NCBI GenBank assembly: GCA_035273665.1
Contig: DATEOW010000084.1
Coordinates: forward strand, 1-27,453
Reading direction: 5' to 3'
DNA: 27,453 nucleotides
Origin: DATEEW01 sp035273665
GTDB lineage: Bacteria; Pseudomonadota; Gammaproteobacteria; Burkholderiales; SG8-39
Positions within the stretch are counted from its first letter, which is position 1. Each line of letters starts with the position of its first letter. The notes below the pieces were generated by a model, which was given only the letters and a program-made list of their open reading frames with translations, searched no databases and was not told the origin of the DNA. Of this stretch, positions 1 to 6,933 are shown piece by piece. The translations under genes were made by a program, and so were the position numbers.

Positions 1-222
1 GCCTTTGGTTCGCTCACTGGTGCGCATCTTGATGCCAAGTTGATAGAGCTGACGATCCACTGCCACTTCCAATTCTTTTAAATCCGGCGTCAGGCAAGCA
101 AGTTCGCCTTTGGGCGTCCCGCTTTGGCATTTGATTGGGGCCGGTGCTTTCGTCGGTGTCTGCGCAAGCGACGTTGAGCAGGCGAGCATCGCGCTTACAA
201 GGAGGAGGAAGTGTGGACTCAT
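1..222 (-). CDS. Small secreted protein, possibly LprI/DUF1311-type, partial (C-terminus outside window)
   Basis: An open frame reads leftwards from an ATG at 222 without a stop to the window edge (74 codons). It starts MSPHFLLLVSAMLACSTSLAQ, a clear signal peptide with a hydrophobic core and a probable cleavage near SLAQ. The internal LACS could also be read as a weak lipobox. The mature part has two cysteines about ten residues apart (CQSGTPKGELAC), then LTPDLKELEVAVDRQLYQL. A C-x(~10)-C pair followed by L-x-x-L and a helix ending in Y resembles the N-terminus of LprI-like (DUF1311) periplasmic proteins, but that match is from memory and the protein is cut off. A purine-rich GGAG-type ribosome site is not obvious. 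The gene diverges from glpD. It being a real secreted-protein gene is likely; the family is a guess. Confidence 0.6.
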   Translation of the reverse strand, partial: MSPHFLLLVSAMLACSTSLAQTPTKAPAPIKCQSGTPKGELACLTPDLKELEVAVDRQLYQLGIKMRTSERTKG

Positions 223-271
223 TTAATTTCGTTCAGGCAGGATGGGCCGCAGCGAGTACCGCGTTGGAATC

Positions 272-279
272 ATTATAAC
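272..279. promoter_or_regulatory. Candidate -10 elements between the divergent partial gene and glpD
   Basis: The short sequence ATTATAAC reads TATAAC on the plus strand (274-279) and a perfect TATAAT on the minus strand (277-272). It could serve as a -10 box in either direction. No good -35 box lies at 16-18 bp on either side, so this is only a candidate. Confidence 0.25.
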
Positions 280-288
280 GCTAGCCCT

Positions 289-315
289 GGCAATAATCCG
301 GCCTGCGCTATTGCC
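289..315. promoter_or_regulatory. Inverted repeat upstream of glpD
   Basis: GGCAATA (289-295) and TATTGCC (309-315) form a perfect 7-bp inverted repeat separated by 13 bases, 30 bases before the glpD start. It could be a repressor site or a leader hairpin. No known operator consensus is recognised. Confidence 0.3.
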
Positions 316-345
316 GCTGCTTTCGCTGTCCGGTAGAAGAGACCT

Positions 346-1824
346 ATGGAGCATTTTGACTTATTCATTATCGGCGGCGGCATCAACGGCTCCGGCATCG
401 CGCGGGATGCGGCCGGCCGCGGTTTAGAAGTTGGACTTGTCGAACAAGGTGATTTCGGTGGCGCAACCTCTTCCGCGAGCAGTAAGTTGATTCATGGCGG
501 TTTGCGTTATCTGGAACATTTTGAATTTCGCCTTGTGGCGGAATCATTGGCCGAGCGGAGACTCCTTCTCAATCGCGCCGCACATCTCATCAAGCCCTTG
601 GAATTTGTCTTGCCTGAGGCGCCGGGACTCCGGCCGGCTTGGATGATTCGCGCCGGTCTGTGGTTTTATGATCGCCTTGGCGGCCGCGGCGCTCTGCCAC
701 ATTCCGAAGCGATCTGCTTGCATGGCACCCCACATGCCGCCGGTCTAAAGCCCGATCTTAAACGCGGTTTTAAATATTGGGATGCATGGGTCGATGACGC
801 GCGCTTGGTCATTGCCAATCTGCGCTCGGCCGCGTACTTAGGTGCCCGTCTCATGTCGCGTACCCGTTTTGTTCAAGCAAGAGCGACCGGCGGGCTTTGG
901 GAGGTCTGTTATGAAGGCCGCGATGGCGAACAGCGCCGCTGCAGCGCGCGCATCCTGGTCAATGCGGGTGGCCCATGGGTCGCACAAGTTTTGCAAGGCG
1001 TGGAAACGGCAACGCAGGCACCGATTCGCCTGGTAAAGGGTAGCCACATCGTCGTGCCCCGTGTACACGAAGCGCCCCACGCCTATATTCTGCAGAACGC
1101 GGATAAGCGAGTGCTTTTTATTCTTCCCTTCGAAAAGAAATTCAGTTTGATCGGTACGACAGAAGTGGTTCTTGATTCGCCAACGCTGGAGACGCAAATT
1201 TCGGCAGCCGAGATCCGCTATCTCATCGATGCGGCAAACGTTTACCTAGAGAAACCGCTAAGCGAAGAAGCAATTCGCTGGACGTATAGCGGCGTACGCC
1301 CCTTGTACGACGATGGTGACCGCAACGCATCTGCGGTGACACGAGATTACACGCTCCAACTACAGGTGCAATCAGGCGCGCCCTTGCTCAATGTCTACGG
1401 CGGCAAGATCACCACCTATCGAACGCTTGCAGAAGCGGCGCTGCACAAATTATCGCCGTGGTTAAACGCAAAGCGCGGACCTTGGACAGCCGATGAATCC
1501 CTGCCGGGTAGTAACTTTCAAGTTGACGCCCGAAACGAGCGTGAGGAGTTCATTGCGCAATATCCGAATCTACCGTTGGCAGCGCTGAATGGAATTTTTG
1601 ATCGTCACGGTACCGAGAGCGCCGCAGTATTGGGCGACATCCGGAGCGCCGACGACCTGGGGCGAAACTTTGGCGCGGACCTATATGAATGCGAGGCGCG
1701 TTATTTCATCGAACACGAATGGGCCGAACAGTCCGAAGACATTCTGTGGCGGCGAAGCAAAGCAGGATTACACATGGATGAAGCGCAGCGGCAAGTCTTC
1801 GAGACGTGGTTCTCCCAACAATGA
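346..1824 (+). CDS. glpD: Aerobic glycerol-3-phosphate dehydrogenase (FAD-dependent)
   Basis: GlpD oxidises sn-glycerol-3-phosphate to dihydroxyacetone phosphate at the inner face of the cytoplasmic membrane and passes electrons to quinone. The 492-residue protein opens with a beta strand and the dinucleotide-binding motif GGGINGSGIARDAAGRG (residues 10-26). The family motif SSKLIHGGLRYLE follows near residues 46-58, and GGKITTYR near residue 352 binds FAD. The length is close to that of Escherichia coli GlpD (about 500). The start at 346 has a modest purine-rich site (AGAAGAG) just upstream. The stop codon overlaps the start of the next gene as ATGA, so the two are probably coupled. No GlpR or GlpK gene lies nearby, so the gene stands apart from a full glycerol operon here. 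Confidence 0.95.
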   Translation: MEHFDLFIIGGGINGSGIARDAAGRGLEVGLVEQGDFGGATSSASSKLIHGGLRYLEHFEFRLVAESLAERRLLLNRAAHLIKPLEFVLPEAPGLRPAWMIRAGLWFYDRLGGRGALPHSEAICLHGTPHAAGLKPDLKRGFKYWDAWVDDARLVIANLRSAAYLGARLMSRTRFVQARATGGLWEVCYEGRDGEQRRCSARILVNAGGPWVAQVLQGVETATQAPIRLVKGSHIVVPRVHEAPHAYILQNADKRVLFILPFEKKFSLIGTTEVVLDSPTLETQISAAEIRYLIDAANVYLEKPLSEEAIRWTYSGVRPLYDDGDRNASAVTRDYTLQLQVQSGAPLLNVYGGKITTYRTLAEAALHKLSPWLNAKRGPWTADESLPGSNFQVDARNEREEFIAQYPNLPLAALNGIFDRHGTESAAVLGDIRSADDLGRNFGADLYECEARYFIEHEWAEQSEDILWRRSKAGLHMDEAQRQVFETWFSQQ

Positions 1825-2663
1825 AACTGATCACTTGGAATATCCAATGGTGTCGCGGTTGCGATGGTCGCGTCGATCCGCGCCGCATCGTTCAGTGCGC
1901 CAAGGACATCGCTGATTTTGACGTGCTTTGTCTGCAGGAGGTGGCGGCGAATTTTCCCGAACTTGAAGGCAGCCAGGGAGACAATCAATTCGAAATTTTG
2001 AGTGCACTCCTTCCGGACTACGAAGCGATACCGGGCGTCGCCGTGGACATTGCGCCGCGGCAAAACCATAAGCGCCAAGTATTTGGAAATCTACTTTTTA
2101 GCCGTTGGCCAGTGTTGCGCGTACTGCGCCATACGCTGCCTTGGCCCGCCGACGCGCTCCACACCGGTATGCCGCGCATGCTCATTGAAGCGACTATTGC
2201 CACCCCGCGAGGGAATTTGCGTGTCATGACCACGCACTTGGAATATCACTCGAGCATGCAGCGGGCGGCGCAAGTCGAGGCAATCCTGACATTGCACGCG
2301 CAAAGCGCCGCTCGACATTTTGTCGTGGAAGAAAAGGAAGGTCCGTTTCGAGCGATTGCTCAACCGGTATCGGCCATATTGACGGCCGATTTTAATTTCA
2401 GGCCCGAGGATGCGCTGTGGGAGAGGGTCCAACAGCCGGTTGCTTTGCAGGCGCCGGCTTTCCGCGATGCATGGAAGTATCTTTATCCCGATCAGCCTCA
2501 TCCTCCAACCATCGGAATACACGACTGCAGGCAATGGCCCACGCCTTACGCCTGCGATTTTATTTTCGTCACGGAAGATCTGTTGCCGCGAGTCCGCAAA
2601 GTGACGATTGATGCGCATACCGACGCCTCGGATCATCAGCCGGTACTCATCGAGCTTGAATAG
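1821..2663 (+). CDS. Endonuclease/exonuclease/phosphatase (EEP) family hydrolase
   Basis: This 280-residue protein has the EEP-fold active-site series: N7 in MKLITWNIQW, metal ligand E40 in LCLQEV, the HLEY segment after a TTH strand, D190 and N192 in LTADFNF, and the terminal pair D271-H272 in ASDHQP. These residues coordinate a divalent metal and attack a phosphodiester or phosphomonoester in the family. I see no signal peptide, so it is probably cytoplasmic. The ATG at 1821 overlaps the glpD stop (ATGA); an upstream in-frame ATG at 1806 lies inside glpD and is less likely. The substrate cannot be read from sequence: relatives act on DNA, inositol phosphates, nucleotides or phospholipids. 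The coupling to glpD makes a glycerophospholipid-type substrate thinkable, but that is inference. Confidence 0.85.
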   Translation: MKLITWNIQWCRGCDGRVDPRRIVQCAKDIADFDVLCLQEVAANFPELEGSQGDNQFEILSALLPDYEAIPGVAVDIAPRQNHKRQVFGNLLFSRWPVLRVLRHTLPWPADALHTGMPRMLIEATIATPRGNLRVMTTHLEYHSSMQRAAQVEAILTLHAQSAARHFVVEEKEGPFRAIAQPVSAILTADFNFRPEDALWERVQQPVALQAPAFRDAWKYLYPDQPHPPTIGIHDCRQWPTPYACDFIFVTEDLLPRVRKVTIDAHTDASDHQPVLIELE

Positions 2664-2708
2664 CGACGCCACCCATGACAAAGTGCGGTCCTTGACGGGA
2701 CATTCGAC

Positions 2709-3038
2709 ATGAATAGATTTTTGCTTTTAGCAGCGACGCTTGGCTTGACTGCCTGCGGTTCTCTCAACTGGTGGAGCGGGCCGACGGAGCAGTCACGTAT
2801 TCCAAGAGACGCGACCCTATATCAATGCGATGGCGGGAAAAAACTCCCGATCCGTTACGACGAAAACGGGAAATCGGCGATGATCATTCTCCCCGAACGG
2901 GAATTCCGACTGGATCAGGTCGATGCTTCCGCCGGCGTTCGATATAGCAACGGCCGGGCGACGCTGCATACGAACGGATCCGACGTTCGCTTGGAAGAGG
3001 GCGGTAGTTTTCCCTACGACAACTGTAAAAAGCCGTAA
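2709..3038 (+). CDS. MliC-like lipoprotein (predicted C-type lysozyme inhibitor)
   Basis: The 109-residue product begins with a lipoprotein signal, MNRFLLLAATLGLTAC, with Cys16 as the lipid-attachment residue. The mature part carries YQCDGGKKLPIRYDENG and, later, GVRYSNGRATLHTNGSDVRLEEG, ending near FPYDNC. This is the layout of MliC proteins: YxCdgG at the front, SGxRYsnG in the middle and a final cysteine that pairs with the first. MliC proteins sit in the outer membrane facing the periplasm and block the active site of C-type lysozyme. No strong ribosome site is visible, only GGGA about 9 bases upstream. The gene follows the EEP gene by 45 bases, so it may share its transcript. Family assignment is from motif memory. 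Confidence 0.75.
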   Translation: MNRFLLLAATLGLTACGSLNWWSGPTEQSRIPRDATLYQCDGGKKLPIRYDENGKSAMIILPEREFRLDQVDASAGVRYSNGRATLHTNGSDVRLEEGGSFPYDNCKKP

Positions 3039-3039
3039 T

Positions 3040-3513
3040 TCATCCGTTCACATTCCGCGCCAGCTTGCCGATGTAAGTGGCGAACGAAGGGTCTTCGCCG
3101 CGAAGTAACTCGGGAAGCAAATCGCGGAAATCTTTTCGTCGGCACCATTCAAGCATGTAGTCCTCCCACGAATTCCAGCGGCGACTTTGCCGCGCCGGCA
3201 TACGTTCGTCGTCATACAACAAAATGTATGCACGTTCGAAGAGGGAAATCAGCATTTCAAAGATGACGCGCATCCGTTCGCGCTGTTCGTCGTTGAGATT
3301 AGGGCTGCCGGTTTCGGTGCGCAATCGCAGATCCGGGTTGGCGAGTACCAGTTTTAGGAATTCGTTGTAGGCATCGGAAAGCTGTTGCCACCCTTCCTCG
3401 TCTTCATTCTCGCGCTCCTTCCGCTGCTCTCTTAAAAAAGCCCAGATACCGAACGGGAGGCCGATAACGGTGACCACATAGCTGCCGAATTCAAACCATT
3501 CCAATAATGTCAT
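3040..3513 (-). CDS. Hypothetical protein with one N-terminal membrane helix
   Basis: I do not recognise this protein by family with confidence. From the ATG at 3513 it has 157 residues. One hydrophobic segment (about residues 8-25, FGSYVVTVIGLPFGIWAF) is followed by the basic stretch REQRKER, which suggests the remainder lies in the cytoplasm. The soluble part is rich in charged and aromatic residues and looks fully helical, with a region around ISLFERAYILLYDDE and a Trp-rich segment RRWNSWEDYMLEW. This resembles the general plan of DUF4760-like proteins, but only loosely. Two in-frame ATGs (3519 and 3513) compete; GGAG lies 2 nt from the first and 8 nt from the second, so 3513 is preferred. 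Its stop lies one base from the stop of the convergent MliC-like gene, and no terminator separates them. Confidence 0.75.
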   Translation of the reverse strand: MTLLEWFEFGSYVVTVIGLPFGIWAFLREQRKERENEDEEGWQQLSDAYNEFLKLVLANPDLRLRTETGSPNLNDEQRERMRVIFEMLISLFERAYILLYDDERMPARQSRRWNSWEDYMLEWCRRKDFRDLLPELLRGEDPSFATYIGKLARNVNG

Positions 3514-3650
3514 TGTCATTGCTCCGTCGTGCGAAAACGACGTGTATCTAGCGCTAATTTTAGCGCTGTCGTGACACGATTCACGTCGAAAAACTGACCG
3601 ACGTTTTGTGCATGCTAGCCTGCTTCGACGGTTTTTTGATGGAGCTGAGC

Positions 3651-4190
3651 ATGAACAAGGCGCGAAACTTTTTGGTGTTGATGGCTATTCTGTTGCCCGG
3701 ATGCACCGCTATGGAACAAAGCGCCGAACCGCTGCCCGTGCTTTCCGGCGCGGATCCCGCTGAAGCGCAGGCTCCTGCGCAAAAACCCAGTTCCCGCAGT
3801 GCCGTCCGTTTTGCACCGGCCAAGGATATCAGCGCTTACAAAGGCCAAGTGGCGCAGCAGATTGTAAAAGATCACGCGGGCACCTTCGCGGGCGAGTTGC
3901 CCCCGATTTTGAAATCCATCGTGGTACTGGACCTGACTGTGGATCGCGACGGCCGTGTTTCGCGCGTAGCGATCAGCCGCTCGAATGGATTTAAGGATCT
4001 GGAGCGTGTGGCGATGGAAAGTGTGCGGCGCGTGAATGCCTTCCCCGCCCCTACGAATGCGGTGTTGAACGGCAAACCCAATGTGCGTTATCTGGAAACC
4101 TGGCTTTTCCGCCATGACGGTAAATTCCAGATTCGCAGCTTGGTTACGGCGCCGCAACCCGGCGCGGAAAAACTTGCTTCGGCGGGCTGA
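3651..4190 (+). CDS. Lipoprotein with TonB C-terminal-like domain
   Basis: The product (179 residues) starts MNKARNFLVLMAILLPGC, a lipoprotein signal with Cys18 as the acylated residue. A low-complexity Ala/Pro linker (about residues 20-55) follows. Then comes a domain with strands around SIVVLDLTVDRDGRVSRVAI, a helix containing LERVAMESVRRVNAFPAP, and a final strand YLETWLFR. This is the pattern of the TonB/TolA C-terminal fold (dgrV...i..SsG...ld..a..av....f.P). The start at 3651 has GGAG six bases upstream and is preferred over the upstream ATG at 3606. Unlike classical TonB, it is anchored by a lipid rather than an N-terminal membrane helix, and no ExbB/ExbD genes lie nearby, so energy transduction is not implied. 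Its role is unknown; envelope bridging is a guess. Confidence 0.8.
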   Translation: MNKARNFLVLMAILLPGCTAMEQSAEPLPVLSGADPAEAQAPAQKPSSRSAVRFAPAKDISAYKGQVAQQIVKDHAGTFAGELPPILKSIVVLDLTVDRDGRVSRVAISRSNGFKDLERVAMESVRRVNAFPAPTNAVLNGKPNVRYLETWLFRHDGKFQIRSLVTAPQPGAEKLASAG

Positions 4191-4598
4191 TTATTTGCGA
4201 TCCGGTGAAAGCGGCAACAATTTGAAGGTGCCAAGCGCCTTGGCAAGTAACTGACCGCTCTCATCGCGCGCTTCGGCCTCGCAAAAAGCGGTCGACTTGC
4301 CGCTGTGAAGCACTCGTCCCTCGGCCAAGATGCGATCGCTTTGGCTGGCGTTCATAAAACCCAGCGAGAGATCCACGGTCAAGACGCTGTTTTCCGTACC
4401 GTAGTGACCGCGCACAGCGGCGCTCATAACGTAATCAAGCATCGTCATAATCACGCCGCCATGTGTCGAACCCCAACTATTCAATAGTTCGGGACGCTTC
4501 TCCAAGACAATGCTTGCGCGCGCTTGGCTTTGCTCGGTTAGATGAATTCCCAGATGTTCGACAAAGGGAATGCGTACACGGGATAGCGTTGTGTTCAT
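4191..4598 (-). CDS. PaaI-type hotdog-fold thioesterase
   Basis: From the ATG at 4598 the protein has 135 residues, the usual size for a single hotdog domain. It contains the family segment NSWGSTHGGVIMTMLDYVMSAA, matching the HGG(v/i)..tl.D..m motif whose HGG and Asp (or neighbouring Asn) residues build the active site. The strand-rich half is SVLTVDLSLGFMNAS and FCEAEARDESGQLLAKALGTF. Such enzymes hydrolyse acyl-CoA or aryl-CoA thioesters as tetramers in the cytoplasm; the substrate cannot be told. A longer start at 4640 would add 14 residues without similarity to the family. The stop abuts the stop of the convergent TonB-like gene. The SMR exporter gene lies immediately upstream on the same strand (42 bases), so co-transcription is likely. 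Confidence 0.85.
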   Translation of the reverse strand: MNTTLSRVRIPFVEHLGIHLTEQSQARASIVLEKRPELLNSWGSTHGGVIMTMLDYVMSAAVRGHYGTENSVLTVDLSLGFMNASQSDRILAEGRVLHSGKSTAFCEAEARDESGQLLAKALGTFKLLPLSPDRK

Positions 4599-4640
4599 AT
4601 CGGGATCATCGCACAGGCCGCATGGGCGCTTCAACGCCAC

Positions 4641-4961
4641 TTACTGCGGCGATAAAAACTTCAACCCCGCAATACCAGCAACGATCAAGCCGATGCACGC
4701 GAAGCGCACTGCCGTTGCCGGCTCATGAAAAAGCCACATGCCGAGAACGGCTGTCCCGGCAGCACCTATGCCTGTCCAGATAGCGTAACCCGTGCCGACG
4801 GGAATATTTTTCAGCGCCAATCCAAGAAGCACGACGCTCAAGATCATCGCGGCGATGGTGATAACGCTCGGAATCAGGCGTGTAAAGCCGACGGTATATT
4901 TAAGTCCGATCGCCCAGACGATTTCGAGCAAACCGGCAACGAAAAGATAGAACCAGTGCAT
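4641..4961 (-). CDS. gdx: Small multidrug resistance family exporter, Gdx/SugE type
   Basis: The 106-residue protein has four hydrophobic helices and the invariant Glu13 (FVAGLLEIVWAIGLKYT) that couples proton entry to substrate export in SMR proteins. The segments WAIGLKYT, LPSVITI-like strand into helix 2, PVGTGYAIWTGIGAAGTAVLG and the final helix LIVAGIAGLKFLSPQ closely follow Escherichia coli SugE. That subtype has been shown to export guanidinium and is now called Gdx. It works as an antiparallel dimer in the inner membrane. The start at 4961 (MHWFYLF) fits the family length of 105; the ATG at 5009 would add 16 polar residues. I looked for a guanidine riboswitch in the 53-base upstream gap and saw none. 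The subtype call rests on motif resemblance. Confidence 0.85.
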   Translation of the reverse strand: MHWFYLFVAGLLEIVWAIGLKYTVGFTRLIPSVITIAAMILSVVLLGLALKNIPVGTGYAIWTGIGAAGTAVLGMWLFHEPATAVRFACIGLIVAGIAGLKFLSPQ

Positions 4962-4983
4962 AGCATTCTTCGAACAAAACGCG

Positions 4984-4989
4984 ATTGTA
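4984..4989 (-). promoter_or_regulatory. Candidate -10 box upstream of gdx
   Basis: Read on the minus strand, the gap before gdx contains TACAAT, 22 bases before the gdx start. The best -35 candidates at 15-17 bp spacing match TTGACA poorly. Low confidence. Confidence 0.25.
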
Positions 4990-5014
4990 GCGGGCCGTTG
5001 GACCGTCACAGCGC

Positions 5015-5197
5015 TTATTCCAAGGCGTAACCGATGAACGCGGCCAATGCCGTCAAGATAAGCGTGATTTTCACAATACCGAAAATGCGCTGTTTATCGG
5101 TCCATGTCAGCCCGCCCTTCTTTTTGCGCGCGATATTCCACTCGAACAGAATCAGCAGTGCGCCAATTCCCAACACAATGCCTGCGTAATTCCACAT
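5015..5197 (-). CDS. Small two-helix membrane protein
   Basis: The 60-residue product starts at 5197 with a strong ribosome site (AAAGGAG, about 6 bases upstream). This decides against the upstream ATG at 5332, which would add 45 residues in a region that looks non-coding. It has two hydrophobic helices (about residues 3-19, NYAGIVLGIGALLILFE; and 39-58, VKITLILTALAAFIGYAL) joined by a basic loop, ARKKKGGLTWTDKQR. By the positive-inside rule the loop faces the cytoplasm. I do not recognise the family. It lies 53 bases upstream of gdx on the same strand and diverges from nfeD. Confidence 0.7.
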   Translation of the reverse strand: MWNYAGIVLGIGALLILFEWNIARKKKGGLTWTDKQRIFGIVKITLILTALAAFIGYALE

Positions 5198-5224
5198 GGT
5201 CCGCTCCTTTCGGGTAATCGGGCC

Positions 5225-5230
5225 ATTGTA
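5225..5230 (-). promoter_or_regulatory. Candidate -10 box upstream of the small membrane protein
   Basis: TACAAT on the minus strand lies 27 bases before the ATG at 5197. No convincing -35 box is seen at normal spacing. Low confidence. Confidence 0.25.
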
Positions 5231-5313
5231 TTTTGCTTCCAAGCGGGTGAGCGCGTCGGCAGCGTACGCCTGCGCAGTAGTGCGCGTTTGTAGTGCGTGA
5301 TGACGCCATGGGG

Positions 5314-5319
5314 TATGAT
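5314..5319 (+). promoter_or_regulatory. Candidate -10 box upstream of nfeD
   Basis: TATGAT matches the sigma70 -10 consensus at five of six positions and lies 33 bases before the nfeD ATG. The region at -35 is poor, so the call is tentative. Confidence 0.35.
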
Positions 5320-5352
5320 CTTGACGCATCAAAGACCTGGGGAGGTCGATTC

Positions 5353-5781
5353 ATGGATGCTTCATTGTGGTGGCTGCTCGCCGGCATCGGACTCATCATT
5401 GCCGAGGTGGCTACGGGAACATTCTATTTACTTTTTTTGGGCATCGCCGCGCTTGTCGCTGCAGCGGCGGCCTATATGGACTTCAGCTTAGGTATCCAAG
5501 CGCTGGTCGCCGCGCTTGTGGCCGTACTCGGCGTATTCTGGGCTCAGTATCGGCATCGCACAGATCGGACTCCGGCAATGCCTGCCATCGATGTCAATCA
5601 ACCGGTAATCTGGGAAGGCTGGGTAGATCGCGGCATGAACATGGGTCGTGTGAAGTATCGTGGCGCGAGCTGGGACGCACATGTGCACGATCAGGCGGGC
5701 GGAGACCCCGGCGAGATCATGTATATCGTGGGTGTGGACGGTAGCACCTTGCATGTTGCTAAAAATAGAAGTACGACTTAA
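5353..5781 (+). CDS. NfeD-family membrane protein (short form)
   Basis: The 142-residue protein has hydrophobic helices in its first half (WWLLAGIGLIIAEVA, TFYLLFLGIAALVAAAAAYM, IQALVAALVAVLGVFWA) and then a small beta-rich domain from about residue 75 (VIWEGWVDRGMNMGRVKYRG to the end). The latter corresponds to the NfeD OB-fold. Short NfeD proteins pair with SPFH proteins of the stomatin group, and here an SPFH gene follows after three bases. The start at 5353 has GGGGAGG about 6-8 bases upstream, which decides against the earlier ATG at 5293. The pair is thought to organise membrane microdomains or quality control in the inner membrane; the exact job is not settled in the family. Confidence 0.85.
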   Translation: MDASLWWLLAGIGLIIAEVATGTFYLLFLGIAALVAAAAAYMDFSLGIQALVAALVAVLGVFWAQYRHRTDRTPAMPAIDVNQPVIWEGWVDRGMNMGRVKYRGASWDAHVHDQAGGDPGEIMYIVGVDGSTLHVAKNRSTT

Positions 5782-5784
5782 GCG

Positions 5785-6921
5785 ATGACTCGCAAACCCA
5801 ATCAACCGCCGGATCTGCAGCGCATGCTCGCGCAGGCACTTGCATCGGCGCAGACCCAAAAACAGCGAACCGCAAGCGGATTCAGTCCGGGCGCCATCAT
5901 GCGCAAAACATCAAGTGCGAGGACCACAGCCATGCTTCCTAAGATCATTATCACTGCCGTTCTTGCGGCCCTTATTTACACCTTTGGTCCGTTCCAGGCT
6001 TATGCCTTGCCATTCTTTATCGTTGCCTTGGCAATCGTCTTCGTGATGGAAGGTGTTTGTATCGTGCCTCAGCAAGATGCCTGGGTAGTAGAGCGTCTGG
6101 GCAAATTCAATCGGGTGCTTGAGCCGGGTCTCAACATCATCGTGCCGTTCATCTACCGCGTGGCTTACAAGCATTCACTGAAAGAAGTACCGCTCGATGT
6201 GCCGGAGCAAACATGTATTACAAAAGACAACACCCAGCTGGGTGTCGACGGGATTTTGTATTATCAAGTGACCGATCCGCGACTGGCTTCCTATGGTTCG
6301 GAGAACTATGTGCTGGCCATTACGCAATTGGCGCAGACCACGCTACGTTCTGAAATCGGCAAGATGGAATTGGACCGCACCTTCGAAAGTCGCGACGACA
6401 TGAACCGGCAGATCGTCGCCGCGCTCGATGAGGCGGGTCGTTCTTGGGGCGTGAAAGTCTTGCGTTATGAAATCAAAAATCTCACGCCGCCCGAGGCGAT
6501 TCTGCGTTCCATGCAAGCGCAAATTACGGCCGAGCGGGAAAAGCGTGCAGTGATCGCCAAATCGGAAGGCGAAAAACAACAGGAGATCAACCTCGCCGAA
6601 GGCGCAAAGCAATCGGATATTTTGAAGTCTGAAGGTGAGAAGACGGCAGTGATCAACAAAGCGCAGGGCGATGCGACATCCATTCGCTTGATCGCCGATG
6701 CGACGGCGGCGGCAGTATCCACAATCGCACAGGCCATGTCTGCGCCCGGTGGCGCGCAGGCTGCGAACTTGAAAGTGGCCGAACTGTACATCGACGCTTT
6801 TGGCAAACTGGCTAAACAGGGCAACACCTTGATCGTTCCGACCAACCTCTCCGATATGGCCGGCATGGTCTCTTCCGCAATGACCGTCTTGGATCGAACG
6901 AGAACAGCGCCTGCCGCTTAG
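5785..6921 (+). CDS. SPFH/Band 7 membrane protein (QmcA/paraslipin type)
   Basis: The 378-residue product has hydrophobic segments at about residues 50-88, then an SPFH domain beginning VCIVPQQDAWVVERLGKFN, with LEPGLNIIVPFIYRVAY and VDGILYYQVTDP. A coiled region rich in Ala, Glu and Lys follows (repeats of the form KSEGEKQQEINLAEGAKQ, then KSEGEKTAVINKAQGDA), as in QmcA and paraslipin, which form large ring-like oligomers at the inner membrane. The start is uncertain. ATG 5785 lies three bases after nfeD but has no clear ribosome site and gives a 49-residue polar extension. ATG 5932 has AGGA eight bases upstream and gives the usual family N-terminus. The longer form is reported because it fills the gap; 5932 is a serious alternative. 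An intrinsic terminator follows. Confidence 0.85.
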   Translation: MTRKPNQPPDLQRMLAQALASAQTQKQRTASGFSPGAIMRKTSSARTTAMLPKIIITAVLAALIYTFGPFQAYALPFFIVALAIVFVMEGVCIVPQQDAWVVERLGKFNRVLEPGLNIIVPFIYRVAYKHSLKEVPLDVPEQTCITKDNTQLGVDGILYYQVTDPRLASYGSENYVLAITQLAQTTLRSEIGKMELDRTFESRDDMNRQIVAALDEAGRSWGVKVLRYEIKNLTPPEAILRSMQAQITAEREKRAVIAKSEGEKQQEINLAEGAKQSDILKSEGEKTAVINKAQGDATSIRLIADATAAAVSTIAQAMSAPGGAQAANLKVAELYIDAFGKLAKQGNTLIVPTNLSDMAGMVSSAMTVLDRTRTAPAA

Positions 6922-6933
6922 GCGTTTTTTCAC

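Noticed and set aside
242..427. Small plus-strand open frame overlapping the glpD start
   Set aside because: It overlaps the conserved FAD-binding start of glpD in another frame and has no supporting ribosome site.
4962..5014. Guanidine riboswitch before the gdx-like gene
   Set aside because: The gap is short and I see neither the ykkC core nor paired ACGR-loop hairpins; a single ACGG is not enough.
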